This document shows positions 18,265 to 26,607 of a stretch of 26,607 nucleotides of DNA, in pieces (within the stretch, counting starts at the first letter, position 1; the number at the start of each line of letters is the position of its first letter). Source of the stretch: Rozella allomycis CSF55. Taxonomy: Eukaryota; Rozellomycota. The notes under the pieces are model-generated. The model saw only the letters and a program-made list of their open reading frames with translations, was not told the DNA's origin and searched no databases. The position numbers and the translations under genes are program-made. The stretch spans positions 1 through 26,607 of the forward strand of contig KE561146.1 in NCBI GenBank assembly GCA_000442015.1, read 5' to 3'.

Positions 18265-19863
18265 TTATTGGCAAACGAAAATGGGAGAACAGGCCATAAA
18301 CATTCTCATATTAATTTGCATTTTAAAATCCATCTTCTGAGGCACTACTATCTCGTTTATTTCTTGATTTTTTTCAGAATACTGGGAAACTGAGAACATT
18401 TCATACTTGACCCTTTCAGCTTCCTTCGAAAGTTTTGTTATGCGTTTAGAAAGTTTATCATTGAAACTTTTAATAGTCTCGGCATATTTCTTGTAATCAT
18501 TAAATGTTGGATTGACAACAGTCAATCCAGGGACAACGAAGTTATCACTCTCAATTCCGGATTCTTTGATCATTAAATTTTTAAAATGTGGAACTGCTTC
18601 GTCATATATACGTTGTACAATTTGAAGTCCTATCTTAATTTCATGATTATACTTGTTGTCTGAGACTATAGAAACCAAGGAATCATAGTTATCTATTGCC
18701 TGGGCACTCTTGCATAAATTAACGGCGTTTGTAAAGTTTGTCTTTGCCTGTGTGTAGTTTGTGAGCAATGACTGACTCTCGGCTTGCAAAGACGATATAT
18801 TTTTTGCCATTTTGTCCTGTTCATTCTCCAAGAAAATAAAATCCTTAATAGCATTACTTACCCCTTTATTTTCTTCATCAAATTTTATTTCTTTATTCAA
18901 CTGCTCTTCTTGAGTCATAACAGTAGTATTGGTTTCAAAGTTCTTCAATCCGATTTTCTTTATTGAAGACAATTTGGCACTCAAATCTGAAGGCAGAGTT
19001 TTATTTTTTGCAGTGATCGATGTATAGTTAAATGTTAATATGTTTCTGGCCTTTTGATAAAAGTCAATTTTTTGTTTCAAATTCTCATAAGCCACCTTTG
19101 CTTCAATCATTGCTTTTGTACTAAAAGTCTTACCCCTATTTTCAACGCATATTTTCTTAATTTCACTGTACGCTTGAGACGCAAATAAACTTCTTATCTC
19201 AGGATAATAAATTCGCCCTTCTTTACTGTGCCCTATTGTGTGCCTGTAAAACAAATACTTCACAGACTCCATCAATTCTTTAGATTGAGGCGAAACTTCC
19301 AGAAACTTTCGCTTCAATTCTTCAATTTTCATTTCCTCCTTTTCTTCTGTCATTTGGACACCATCCGCTTTTGTAAAAACAATAAAACCTCGTCTAAACC
19401 CTTCTTTCGTGATCAATGATGTAATAAAATTTAAAACATTGTTAATGTGCGTTGGGAAAGCTCGTTCAACACGATATAAGAAAAAGAATGCGTCGAATCC
19501 ATCTTTCAGCAATTTCGGCACTTGATCAGTTATTAACGACGACACCTTATCATTTTTCGTCTCGTGATCCTCAAATCCAGGAGTGTCCACGACATGCAAC
19601 TTCGTGTCCCCCAAAGCTGAGTCATAGCCAGTGCATTTACGAGTTACAGTATCGAAAGAGTCTCCAGTTTTTGCTATTTCTCTGTCATCGTCAGGATCCA
19701 GATCATACAATCCATGCAAAACGTTAGCAATAGTCGATTTTCCAGCCCCGAAATAACCGAGCAACAGGACATTTAGAGGTCTGTTGCATACGTTAGATTC
19801 AATAGGTGAACTGTAGAGTAACTTGGCAGACGATATGAGTGTTAGAACAGGTAACAATTTCAT
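18265..19863 (-). CDS. AIG1/GIMAP-type GTPase with N-terminal signal peptide
   Basis: Single exon, 532 aa. Residues 1-19 (MKLLPVLTLISSAKLLYSS) look like a cleavable signal peptide. A complete GTPase core follows: G1 GYFGAGKST at about 36-44, the AIG1-like switch SFDTVTRKCTGYDS, G3 VVDTPGFED, G4 FTKAD. Residues about 230-500 are predicted mostly helical and coiled coil, with many Lys/Glu and several N-glycosylation sequons (NYTS, NKT, NTT, NIS, NYT). No C-terminal membrane anchor is seen. AIG1/GIMAP/Toc-type GTPases normally act in the cytosol or on organelle surfaces, so a secretion signal is unexpected. A TATA box lies 31-38 bp upstream. The stop TAA is part of AATAAA. A protein exported by a parasite into its host is a reasonable inference; a lumenal or vesicle role is an alternative. 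Confidence 0.82.
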   Translation of the reverse strand: MKLLPVLTLISSAKLLYSSPIESNVCNRPLNVLLLGYFGAGKSTIANVLHGLYDLDPDDDREIAKTGDSFDTVTRKCTGYDSALGDTKLHVVDTPGFEDHETKNDKVSSLITDQVPKLLKDGFDAFFFLYRVERAFPTHINNVLNFITSLITKEGFRRGFIVFTKADGVQMTEEKEEMKIEELKRKFLEVSPQSKELMESVKYLFYRHTIGHSKEGRIYYPEIRSLFASQAYSEIKKICVENRGKTFSTKAMIEAKVAYENLKQKIDFYQKARNILTFNYTSITAKNKTLPSDLSAKLSSIKKIGLKNFETNTTVMTQEEQLNKEIKFDEENKGVSNAIKDFIFLENEQDKMAKNISSLQAESQSLLTNYTQAKTNFTNAVNLCKSAQAIDNYDSLVSIVSDNKYNHEIKIGLQIVQRIYDEAVPHFKNLMIKESGIESDNFVVPGLTVVNPTFNDYKKYAETIKSFNDKLSKRITKLSKEAERVKYEMFSVSQYSEKNQEINEIVVPQKMDFKMQINMRMFMACSPIFVCQ

Positions 19864-19893
19864 CAGATAACAGGGGTTGAATTATTTTTTGGA

Positions 19894-19901
19894 AATTTAT
19901 A
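19894..19901 (-). promoter_or_regulatory. TATA box of the AIG1-type GTPase gene
   Basis: On the minus strand TATAAATT within ATCTATAAATT, 31-38 bp before the ATG at 19863. The ATCTATAAAT core is the same as at the secreted protein gene near 6023. Confidence 0.5.
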
Positions 19902-19913
19902 GATCTAGATTCG

Positions 19914-20110
19914 TAATCAATCAAAAAATGGAAATCTGAAAATTTTGGAAATTTCTAAGTACCTAGAAGCGTTTTCAGAAGGATTTTCCATTAAAATATT
20001 ATCCANTAATCAGTCAAAAAATGGAATCTGAAAATTTCGGAAATTTCTAAGTACTCAATTTCAAAGCTAAGAGCGTTTTCAGAAGTATATTTCATGAAAA
20101 TATTATCCAG
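19914..20110. repeat. Imperfect tandem duplication between divergent secreted genes
   Basis: Two copies of a roughly 92-104 bp AT-rich unit, 19914-20005 and 20007-20110. Each starts TAATCA(A/G)TCAAAAAATGGA, passes through AAATTTCTAAGTAC and GCGTTTTCAGAAG, and ends AAAATATTATCCA. The second copy has an extra 14 bp or so in the middle. A single N (20006) sits exactly between them, so the true copy number may be higher than shown. Confidence 0.8.
20006..20006. other. Assembly N at repeat junction
   Basis: A single undetermined base at the boundary of the two repeat copies. It could hide a collapsed repeat gap. Confidence 0.9.
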
Positions 20111-20279
20111 TTCATCAAAATATTAATGGCACCATCGATCTCGGAGCATCAAGGGCATCGTTTCACAAATCAACCTTGCAATGTACATGCATAAAAAATT
20201 ATTAAGTGAATTAACAAGATACTTCTCTTTGAGTGTTTATTTGTGCGTGCTATTGATGCATGATGCTACTTGCTAGCCA

Positions 20280-20369
20280 ATGGAAAGTTTAACAATGATA
20301 GTGAATATTTTCCTATTGATTTTTGGAATATATTTGTCAATTTTTTCAGCTACTGAGGTATTGAGGTAA
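20280..20369 (+). other. Short ORF resembling an isolated signal peptide
   Basis: A 29-codon ORF (MESLTMIVNIFLLIFGIYLS...SATEVLR) ending 71 bp before the ATG of the secreted protein at 20441. It is hydrophobic and signal-like. It could be an upstream ORF, a decayed duplicate of the next gene's leader, or a first exon joined through a 68-bp GT...AG segment (20358-20425) that keeps the frame. The last would be far longer than the local introns. Confidence 0.3.
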
Positions 20370-20440
20370 TTATCGCAGCCATTCTACGTGACACTAATAA
20401 CGCATCACATCATTTCATATTACAGCACGTGCCACAAACG

Positions 20441-20842
20441 ATGATCTTGAATAGAGCCTTTCTGATACTATTATTTGCTGAAATAATTTACAGCTCCTAT
20501 ACCGAAACGTCAATTTTAAGCAAGGCGCACAAAGCAATTCTCAAGTGGTCAATTCAAAAGCGTGTGATTTCTGCGGAAAGATATATCCAAAGGATTAAGA
20601 ATGCTGAATCCGCTAGTCGTTTGAGACCCGATGACATTTCTCTTGTCAATAAAATTCAAAGATACCTGTATGAAATCCAGCATCTGGAACCAGAGAGAAC
20701 TAGTGATACACTTATGTATAGCGTTGATGAAACGGAAGAACTGGAGAGAATATCGGATCAATTAATGGACATTCTGAAAAGATTGGAAGGTGTATGCAAC
20801 AGGCTGGCGGTGATAAATGAAATGTATCCGAATTACGAATAA
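20441..20842 (+). CDS. Small secreted helical protein, unknown function
   Basis: Not recognised. Single exon, 133 aa from the ATG at 20441. Residues 1-18 are a signal peptide (MILNRAFLILLFAEIIYS). The mature part, about 115 residues, is charged and predicted almost entirely helical (KWSIQKRVISAERYIQRIK; LVNKIQRYLYEIQHLE; ELERISDQLMDILKRLEGV), with one Cys. No known domain is seen. The gene lies in a run of secreted-protein genes: the signal-bearing GTPase is divergent to the left and the ankyrin-like protein lies to the right beyond one housekeeping gene. The TAA stop overlaps AATAAATAAAA. A longer reading to an upstream GTG exists but is not needed. Confidence 0.7.
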   Translation: MILNRAFLILLFAEIIYSSYTETSILSKAHKAILKWSIQKRVISAERYIQRIKNAESASRLRPDDISLVNKIQRYLYEIQHLEPERTSDTLMYSVDETEELERISDQLMDILKRLEGVCNRLAVINEMYPNYE

Positions 20843-20942
20843 ATAAAACAATTCATTTTTATTATCGAATATATGTTTATTTTTGATTGTCTGTTACTTT
20901 CCTAATGAAGGAAGTAACCACCCCTGTGACTGGACCTATTTA

Positions 20943-23322
20943 ATGTTCATAAATCGGAAAAAGTTGTCAATTGAATGCAGAAAATATTTCAGTATTTTAA
21001 AGCAGTCTCCTTTGCCCATACCCAAAAGGCCACCGCAAGCTGCAGTGACAGTAGTGGAGAACACGAGTGTAGTTGACAAGACGGAAAACACTACCATGAT
21101 AGCCCAAGATTACAGAGGATTTTACGAACATTTAAAGAGAATAAGCCAGAGTGCCGTGATCCAACAGACGATAAAGTATGTCGAGCTGCCGCATGAAAAT
21201 GCATCAGACTTGATGAGATCTATACAGGGATTGATGGGAGAGCTGCCTGAATATGTTTGCGATGTGTATAAAGTTGAAAAACGTGGGGTTGGAGAAACGG
21301 ATATTGACAGCAATGAGAAATTGATGGAGACGCTTTGTAGGGCGCTGAATGATATGGTAAGAATGTTTGGGTTGAATGATAGATTTATGAAAAAATGGAT
21401 GATAAATGTGCGGCAGAGTTTCTTGATTATATTTTTTTGAAATTGACTTGTGTGCCAACTGAAGTGATGAATGCGTACATGAAAGGGAGACTAGTTAGTA
21501 AAGACTATGAATGGATTACCAAGAAAAGCAAGGACTTTTATTCGAAATGTAATTAAATAGAATAGTATAGATGATAGATAGAACAGAGCCTGATGTCAAG
21601 TACTTTGAAATGCTTAGTGAGGGATTGAATTTTATGGCGGATTATGAGCCTGGAATAAAGCTGTTGGATTATTTAAAGAGCATGAGGATACAAATAACTA
21701 ATGTAAATGTAATTTAACGTGAAAGATAGCCAATAATGGAAAATGTGATGATGGCGTGCATTAAAGCGAGAAGATGTGAAGTTTTGCATGAAATATTCTT
21801 CTATTTTACATTTAGCAAGACCAATGAGCCCCCGTCTGTAAAATGCTATGAAATTGCGGTGCAGGGGTGTATTCCGGTAATTGAGTGATGAATTCTAAAT
21901 TCAGTGGGGAGAAGCAGAAAGAGCTTTGAAATATTATAAGAATTTTCTAACAAAGCAAATTGAGCCCTCAAAGGTTTTGATGAATAATATTTTAGAATGT
22001 TTATCAAAGAGACAAGATTTTTATTATGAGACATTTGATATTCTGCAACAAATGGAAGTTTTTCAGTTGCAACCAGAGCAAGAAACAATGGAGAATTTAA
22101 TTCGTGCTTCTGCGTATTCTGGAGATCAGGAAACGTGTTTAAGATATTTCAATCTATTTCTTAAAAATAGGAAACAAGGGTTTTCTCCAACAAAGAAGAC
22201 GTTTGTTAATGTTATGATTGGATTAAATGGTCCATTCAGACAAAATCATTTGGAAAAGAAAAAGAAAGAAGATGAGAAAGAAGAGAAAGAAGATGATTAC
22301 TTTAATTTAATAAATCCAGTTTATCCATCAGATTTTATGAACACCACAAGATTGGAAGCAGATCTAAAGAAAAGGAACATCTGGGGCTTGGCATCTACAG
22401 ATTACAAAAAAGATTATTCAGAAACCCTAGAAAAGAAATTTACAAGAATTTACAAAGGATATCCTGAAACTTCAACTTTTGCACCTTTAATAAACAACAC
22501 AAAGAAATTGTTTAAATTCACCAAAGAAGAACCAATCCCTAAAGAGTTTACAGTCACACGACTTAAAAGTACAATAAAAGTTGAGAATCCAAATGTTCCA
22601 ATCTTTGATCCAATTTTAACACCAAGAAAAATCACAGATCACGACGATCTTTTAAAAACTGCAGATTATTTATTCAATCTCGCTCAACAGTTTGGGTTTT
22701 CTATTTCAACTCCATTTTTGAATGAACTTTTGAGACTTCACATGAATTTGAAAACAGATAAAGTGAAAGAAATATTCTTTAAAAGCTTTTCAAAATATAG
22801 ATTAAAGAGAAACACAACAACGCTTGATTTGATCATCAATTATTCTTTAATGACCAGGGATCTTGATCTGGCTGTATCAGCAAAGAAATCCCATGAAGTG
22901 GAATACGGAATACTTTCAGATGAATCTTTTATTCTATTCTGCAATGTTTTAGCAGTGTAATTAGTATTAATGTTTATTCATTTAGAACTGGGAATTTTGA
23001 AACAGTTCTTGATCAAGTAAAGGCTAGAAGAGAACAGACTCCTCACATTTATCATTTATACGATTTCAAGTACGTATTAGCTGCATGCAGACGATTCGGT
23101 AGAATAGACATTATTGATGAACTGAAAAAACTAACAAAAACTGATACACGCAATCCAGATTGCTACAGTGCCATTTACAAGAAAAGGTCAGAGATGATTT
23201 ATCCCTTAATGGACAAAGTTTACGGAAAAATGACAAAGACTGGAAGAAGGCATCATCCTCCATTCAAAAGGCACGTTAAATATCCTCTATACTGCAATGA
23301 ATTTTCAAAAGGAAGGCATTAA
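20943..23322 (+). CDS. Pentatricopeptide-repeat-like mitochondrial protein
   Basis: Likely an organellar RNA-binding or mitoribosome-associated protein. Exons 20943-21356, 21383-21548, 21578-21702, 21730-21876, 21905-22956, 22986-23322 (746 aa). The N-terminus (MFINRKKLSIECRKYFSIL) is basic and suits mitochondrial import. Helical repeats of PPR character appear from about residue 190 on, for example EAERALKYYKNFLTKQIEPSKVLMNNILECL, DILQQMEVFQLQPEQETMENLIRAS and FETVLDQVKARREQTPHIYHLYDFKYVLAACRRFGR. A Lys/Glu/Asp-rich insert (KKKKEDEKEEKEDD) interrupts the middle. The C-terminus is basic. A PTCD3/mS39-type mitoribosomal role is possible but not shown. Introns are 26, 29, 27, 28 and 29 bp. AATAAA lies 8-15 bp after the stop. 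Confidence 0.72.
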
Positions 23323-23942
23323 TTCATTCAATAAAACATTTTAAAGCTTAAATAACAAGTCTCGAAATGCTCGTTAGTACGAGGAGTTCATCATTGATAC
23401 ATCTTAACGCGTGAAATTGAATGTGATACTTCAATCTCTAATACTTTTCTGGTGCCTGCATTACATTAACAATGGCAACCACAAAGTAGTCAAACTATAA
23501 GATCACAACTCTTGTTTTCTTTCGCAAAGAGTGTAACATACATCTTAAAATTTAAGATTAAATTTGAAATATTCTAACCAAATCTGGGGGCTATCAGAAG
23601 ACTGTAAAGGGTTACACACAGACAGACATATACACAACGAAGAGGAAAGTTGATTAGCTTAAGAATTCAAACGCATGCCAATAATCCTTTCTTAAGCCCG
23701 GGTCGAATATCCCGTCCGATAACTAGAGTCACTGAAAATAGACACAAGATGTTATTCGAATTCATTTAAGAAAAGTTCTAACCACAACTATTGTTTTATT
23801 CACTAATCCAATTTTGACATAATAGAATGATTGCTAAAGTCACGTGCAACTTTGTGGGCTGAGCCACTTTGCAATTAAATTTACTAATTTTCAGAATTTC
23901 TAAAATATAGCTCGTGACTGCGCATTTATTAACCCCGGTCAC
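23323..23942. other. Long spacer, possible RNA gene inside
   Basis: At 620 bp this is the longest stretch without a protein gene. It holds a hairpin at about 23503-23535 (ACTCTT/AAGAGT), a CA-rich patch at 23615-23635, a possible C/D snoRNA at 23647-23738, and a TATA-like TCTAAAATATAG at about 23899, some 32-43 bp upstream of the next ATG. No protein-coding sequence is supported on either strand. Confidence 0.55.
23647..23738 (+). ncRNA. Possible box C/D snoRNA, snR78-like (25S Um2421)
   Basis: D box CTGA at 23732-23735 is directly preceded by AACTAGAGTCA, 11 nt complementary to the conserved 25S segment TGACTCTAGTT. The fifth base before D faces the U known as Um2421 in yeast (snR78), four bases after Um2417. 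The only C-box candidate is a poor TTGATTA at 23650-23656 and no terminal stem is clear. The fit of guide, spacing and known site is good; the overall gene is uncertain. Confidence 0.38.
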
Positions 23943-26607
23943 ATGAAATTTTTTCTACTGTGCGCTACTTGTGCTTATTTGTTCTTTACACTTGCTCTCT
24001 GTGAAGATTTGAGCCAGTATGAAAGATTGAAGAAAAGCCTTGCTGCAGAGATCGCGTTTGGAAAGATCGACTATCTGCCGCCGTACTCGGAGCCACTCTC
24101 TAATCCTGTCAAAAAGCAAAAGGACTTTTTCAAGCTGCTTGTTCTAGATAATGAAGTTGACCTGGTCAAGGGGATCACCGTCCATGCCTACAAACTCTTG
24201 TTCTCTAGATATCACTATCCAGAGTCCATTTTTACTTTTGCCATCAAGGAAGACAAGCTAGAAATCTTCAAGATTCTTATTGAAGCTGTAAAGCCAGAAC
24301 ACTACGAGTACATTGATGTTGGTTTTATTGTCGTAGAACATGGTACTGATGAGTTAAATAATATGAAAAATCTTAATACTAACAATAATTTTATTTTAAG
24401 TACCCCGGTAGATCCAGAGGATCAATATGGACCTCTTGTAGAAAATTTTTATTGTTCCTGAAAATTCCTTTTNGAATACGTGGATTTCTTGGTCTCAAAA
24501 GGAATCTTTAGTGTCGCTGACGTTGAAGCTACTTTCGATAACTTTGATGATTTTGATGTGCCTGCTAATTTTATTGCCGCCAAATTTGATTATGAACTTG
24601 TTAACATTGACACTTTAATTGAAATTCAAGCCGATGAGAATATCAACGAGAATGATAGTAGAAGTAAAATATATGTGAAAAGTCTTAATGAAAAGCGTTT
24701 CCTTTCCAAAGAAATTCGTGACACCTTATGCAATCAGGATATGCCAAGTATTTTGAAATGTCGTTCAAATAGCAATCAAGTGTACAAAAAGATGGAACTC
24801 CCAATGGTAAACTATTACAAATATCTTTCTCTTTCTTCTTTATGGCATTATGAATCTCCAAAGCAAGTTATTGTTGATTTAACTGTACCAGAGATATTAA
24901 GTTCCAGGAATACGGTAATATTTCAAGTTCAAGAGATACTTTTTCGTGAAGAATATGGTATGTGTACCGAAGCACATAAAGAATTTGTGAGAGGCGATGC
25001 TCGTACAGATTTAGAAAATTATTTGAATTTATATGCGAAACCTGATGATAGTATTTTTGCAAGTGCTGTCTTCGCTGGAATTGTTGGTACTAGATTTGGA
25101 TATTTTTACCCTGTTTTTAAAAAGTATTTTACTAATTTACGTGCCAAAGATCTCATGTTTTTAAAAACAGGGCAAAAGAGTATCGGGGTGGCATTTAAAT
25201 ATGAGAAGATGCCTTGGGATGTGATTGATACATTGCTTCGTGATTTTCCTGATTCTCATCATATTATGCTACGTTTGTTTTATATTAGTTGGCAAACATA
25301 TGAAGATGATGAGTTGACGCCTTATCTATATTTATTTTTTAAACATTTTGATCGAAATGATCCCAAACTTAAGCATTTTTTGAAATTAACACTGTCCTTC
25401 ATTTTCCATTATGGACGATTTAATCTAATTTACGAAATAATTTCTGCTGGATATGTGCCCTTGGATCTAACCATAAGAAATAATTTAAATATTGCCCAAT
25501 TGTTGGTATCGTTTCAAGCGAAAGATGTTGTTTTAAAATTAGAAAAATCTGACCTTAAAGAAGAATTTAGAAAGGCATTGTTGATTGACTATGGATTCAA
25601 TGCGGACGCGTTAAGAACTTCTATTTGCTCTAATTCAAAATTTAGCCCAGTGGTTCTTAAATTACTAATTGATTTAGTTCCTGAAGAATTAACAAGATTA
25701 GATATTAAGGAGGAAACAATTGAGCAAACGTGTCATAATAATTCTAATATTTACAAGCATTTAGTTGGGCAAAAGAAGAAGCGAGGATTGCAAGTTTTTT
25801 CTGCTCGTAGCTACAAGGAGAGAAATCACTTTCTTGAAAGGACTTTTCCTAACATCAAGAGACCAAATACTCCAAAAGGAACGCAAAAACAGAAAATATT
25901 GAGTTATGGATCGTTTAATTTTGAAAGAAATGTGGCACTTGAAAATGGGCAAATTGTTGATCATTTATATCAATTAATTAAAGAAGGAAAAGAAGATCTC
26001 GTTAAATATTATAAAACAATTTACACTAATAGATCTCTTTTGAGTCCGAAAATTCCAAAGTCTTATCTTTCATTAGCTGTTGAACATGGAAACTTAAATA
26101 TTGTTAAATCATTAATAGAAATACATGAAATGGAAGATTTCTTTTCATTCTTTTTATCATCTAAAGAATTACCAAATCATTTAGTTTATCAAATCATTGA
26201 ATTAAAGCGCATTGAAATACTTAACTATTTAATGGACAGGGGTGTTATTAAAGAAGAGATTCTTTTCGCATGTTTGCAAACATTTAAAGATCGTCAAAAA
26301 GTTGATGAATTCTTAAAGGAAGTTCAAAGTGTTGCTTTGTCTCTATTGGAATATATGTCGTCTGTTGAAAGTGAATTGTTTTTTGACAAAATGAGCTCCA
26401 TTTTGTTGGATACATTGAATTCTAAAAAACTGTTGTTGCCTGTTGAGCCCCAGCTAGTCATTGAAGATTCAAAGGAAGAACTAGATTTAAATGATCCAAC
26501 TGTTTTATTGAAGAACATCATCGAACATAGCCCAGAATCATTTCATGAAGAGTATAAAAGATTAACGGAAAAATTGAATCCGCATTTGTTTTTCTATATT
26601 GATAAAA
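23943..26607 (+). CDS. Large secreted ankyrin-like protein (partial, 3' end missing)
   Basis: Begins at ATG 23943 with a signal peptide (MKFFLLCATCAYLFFTLALC). It is open to a TGA at 24459-24461, then open again in the same frame from 24462 to the window end (more than 700 further codons), so one gene of over 880 codons is likely. The break probably reflects an intron: GT at 24409 through CCTTTTNG at 24474, whose N may hide the AG. Splicing onto GAATAC would give GPL-EYVDFLVSKG. Degenerate ankyrin-like units are visible: SIFTFAIKEDKLEIFKILIE, YLSLAVEHGNLNIVKSLIE, LKRIEILNYLMDRGV. The rest is helical and charged with a basic stretch (GQKKKRG). No known enzyme domain is seen. A secreted, parasite-specific repeat protein is inferred. 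Confidence 0.65.
24473..24473. other. Assembly N at probable intron acceptor
   Basis: A single N in CCTTTTNGAATACG. It falls exactly where the acceptor of a 37-38-bp intron in the ankyrin-like gene would be. The phase works only if more than one base is hidden or the count is off by one. Confidence 0.7.

Noticed and set aside
23363-23395. TTAGTACGAGGAGTTCAT resembles the LSU rRNA sarcin-ricin loop; on the minus strand an ATGATGA C-box-like motif is next to it
   Set aside because: The match is only about 10 contiguous bases, no D box (TCAG on the plus strand) lies within a plausible distance, and the surrounding sequence is not rRNA.
23650-23716. A-box-like and B-box-like motifs (GGGTCGAATATCCC) suggesting a tRNA or tRNA-derived SINE
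   Set aside because: No acceptor or anticodon stem can be drawn and there is no poly(A) tail or repeat copy in the window. The C/D snoRNA reading explains the region better.
24322-24400. Intron ending TTTTAAG with a perfect TACTAAC-like branch site in the ankyrin-like gene
   Set aside because: Splicing there leads at once to a stop; the unspliced Asn-rich reading stays open.
1-26607. Transposons, retroelements, virus-like elements or CRISPR arrays
   Set aside because: No reverse transcriptase, transposase, integrase or capsid-like sequence, terminal repeats or spaced repeats were seen. The only repeat is the tandem pair near 20 kb.

Overview
This is an AT-rich, extremely gene-dense eukaryotic window of 26.6 kb. 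It holds 17 protein-coding loci, one spliced tRNA gene, one snoRNA host gene carrying two box C/D snoRNAs, and a possible third snoRNA. The conserved genes are interrupted by 53 inferred introns. Fifty-one of them are 26-32 bp long, one has two possible acceptors giving 23 or 29 bp, and one is 54 bp. The gene content (PKA regulatory subunit, Hikeshi/OPI10, metaxin/SAM37, Pcs60-type ligase, Dot5-type peroxiredoxin), the compaction, and several intronless genes with signal peptides fit an early-diverging fungus with a parasitic lifestyle, of the Rozella/Cryptomycota kind. That assignment is inference from content and was not checked by any search.

Layout. 1-5.1 kb: an FHA-GAF-adenylate cyclase (minus), then a nuclear peroxiredoxin, ATP synthase OSCP and the PKA regulatory subunit (all plus). 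The cAMP producer and the cAMP receptor are therefore neighbours. 5.1-8.9 kb: a small acidic protein (minus), a MYCBP homologue, an intronless secreted basic protein, and an RBM5/RBM10-type splicing factor with eleven exons. 8.9-10.6 kb: tRNA-Tyr(GUA) with a 12-nt intron, PCNA, and a TATA-driven non-coding snoRNA host gene whose two large introns abut at an AG|GT junction. 10.6-15.8 kb: a peroxisomal acyl-CoA/oxalyl-CoA synthetase ending in SKI, Hikeshi (minus), metaxin, a mitochondrial-looking membrane protein (minus) and an aldo-keto reductase whose first ATG overlaps the start of its divergent neighbour. 15.8-18.0 kb: a DHX33-type DEAH helicase (minus). 18.3-26.6 kb: a signal-peptide-bearing AIG1/GIMAP-type GTPase (minus), a tandem repeat with an assembly N, a small secreted helical protein, a PPR-type mitochondrial protein, a 620-bp spacer with a possible C/D snoRNA, and a long secreted ankyrin-like protein running off the window end.

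Two gene classes can be told apart. Nearly all conserved housekeeping genes carry tiny introns, and many end with a TAA stop that is itself part of AATAAA. The lineage-specific secreted genes are intronless or nearly so. Two of them, like the snoRNA host gene, have a clear TATA box. All intron calls rest on GT/AG signals, reading-frame closure (every model below sums to whole codons) and remembered domain consensus. Nothing was confirmed by transcript data or database search.
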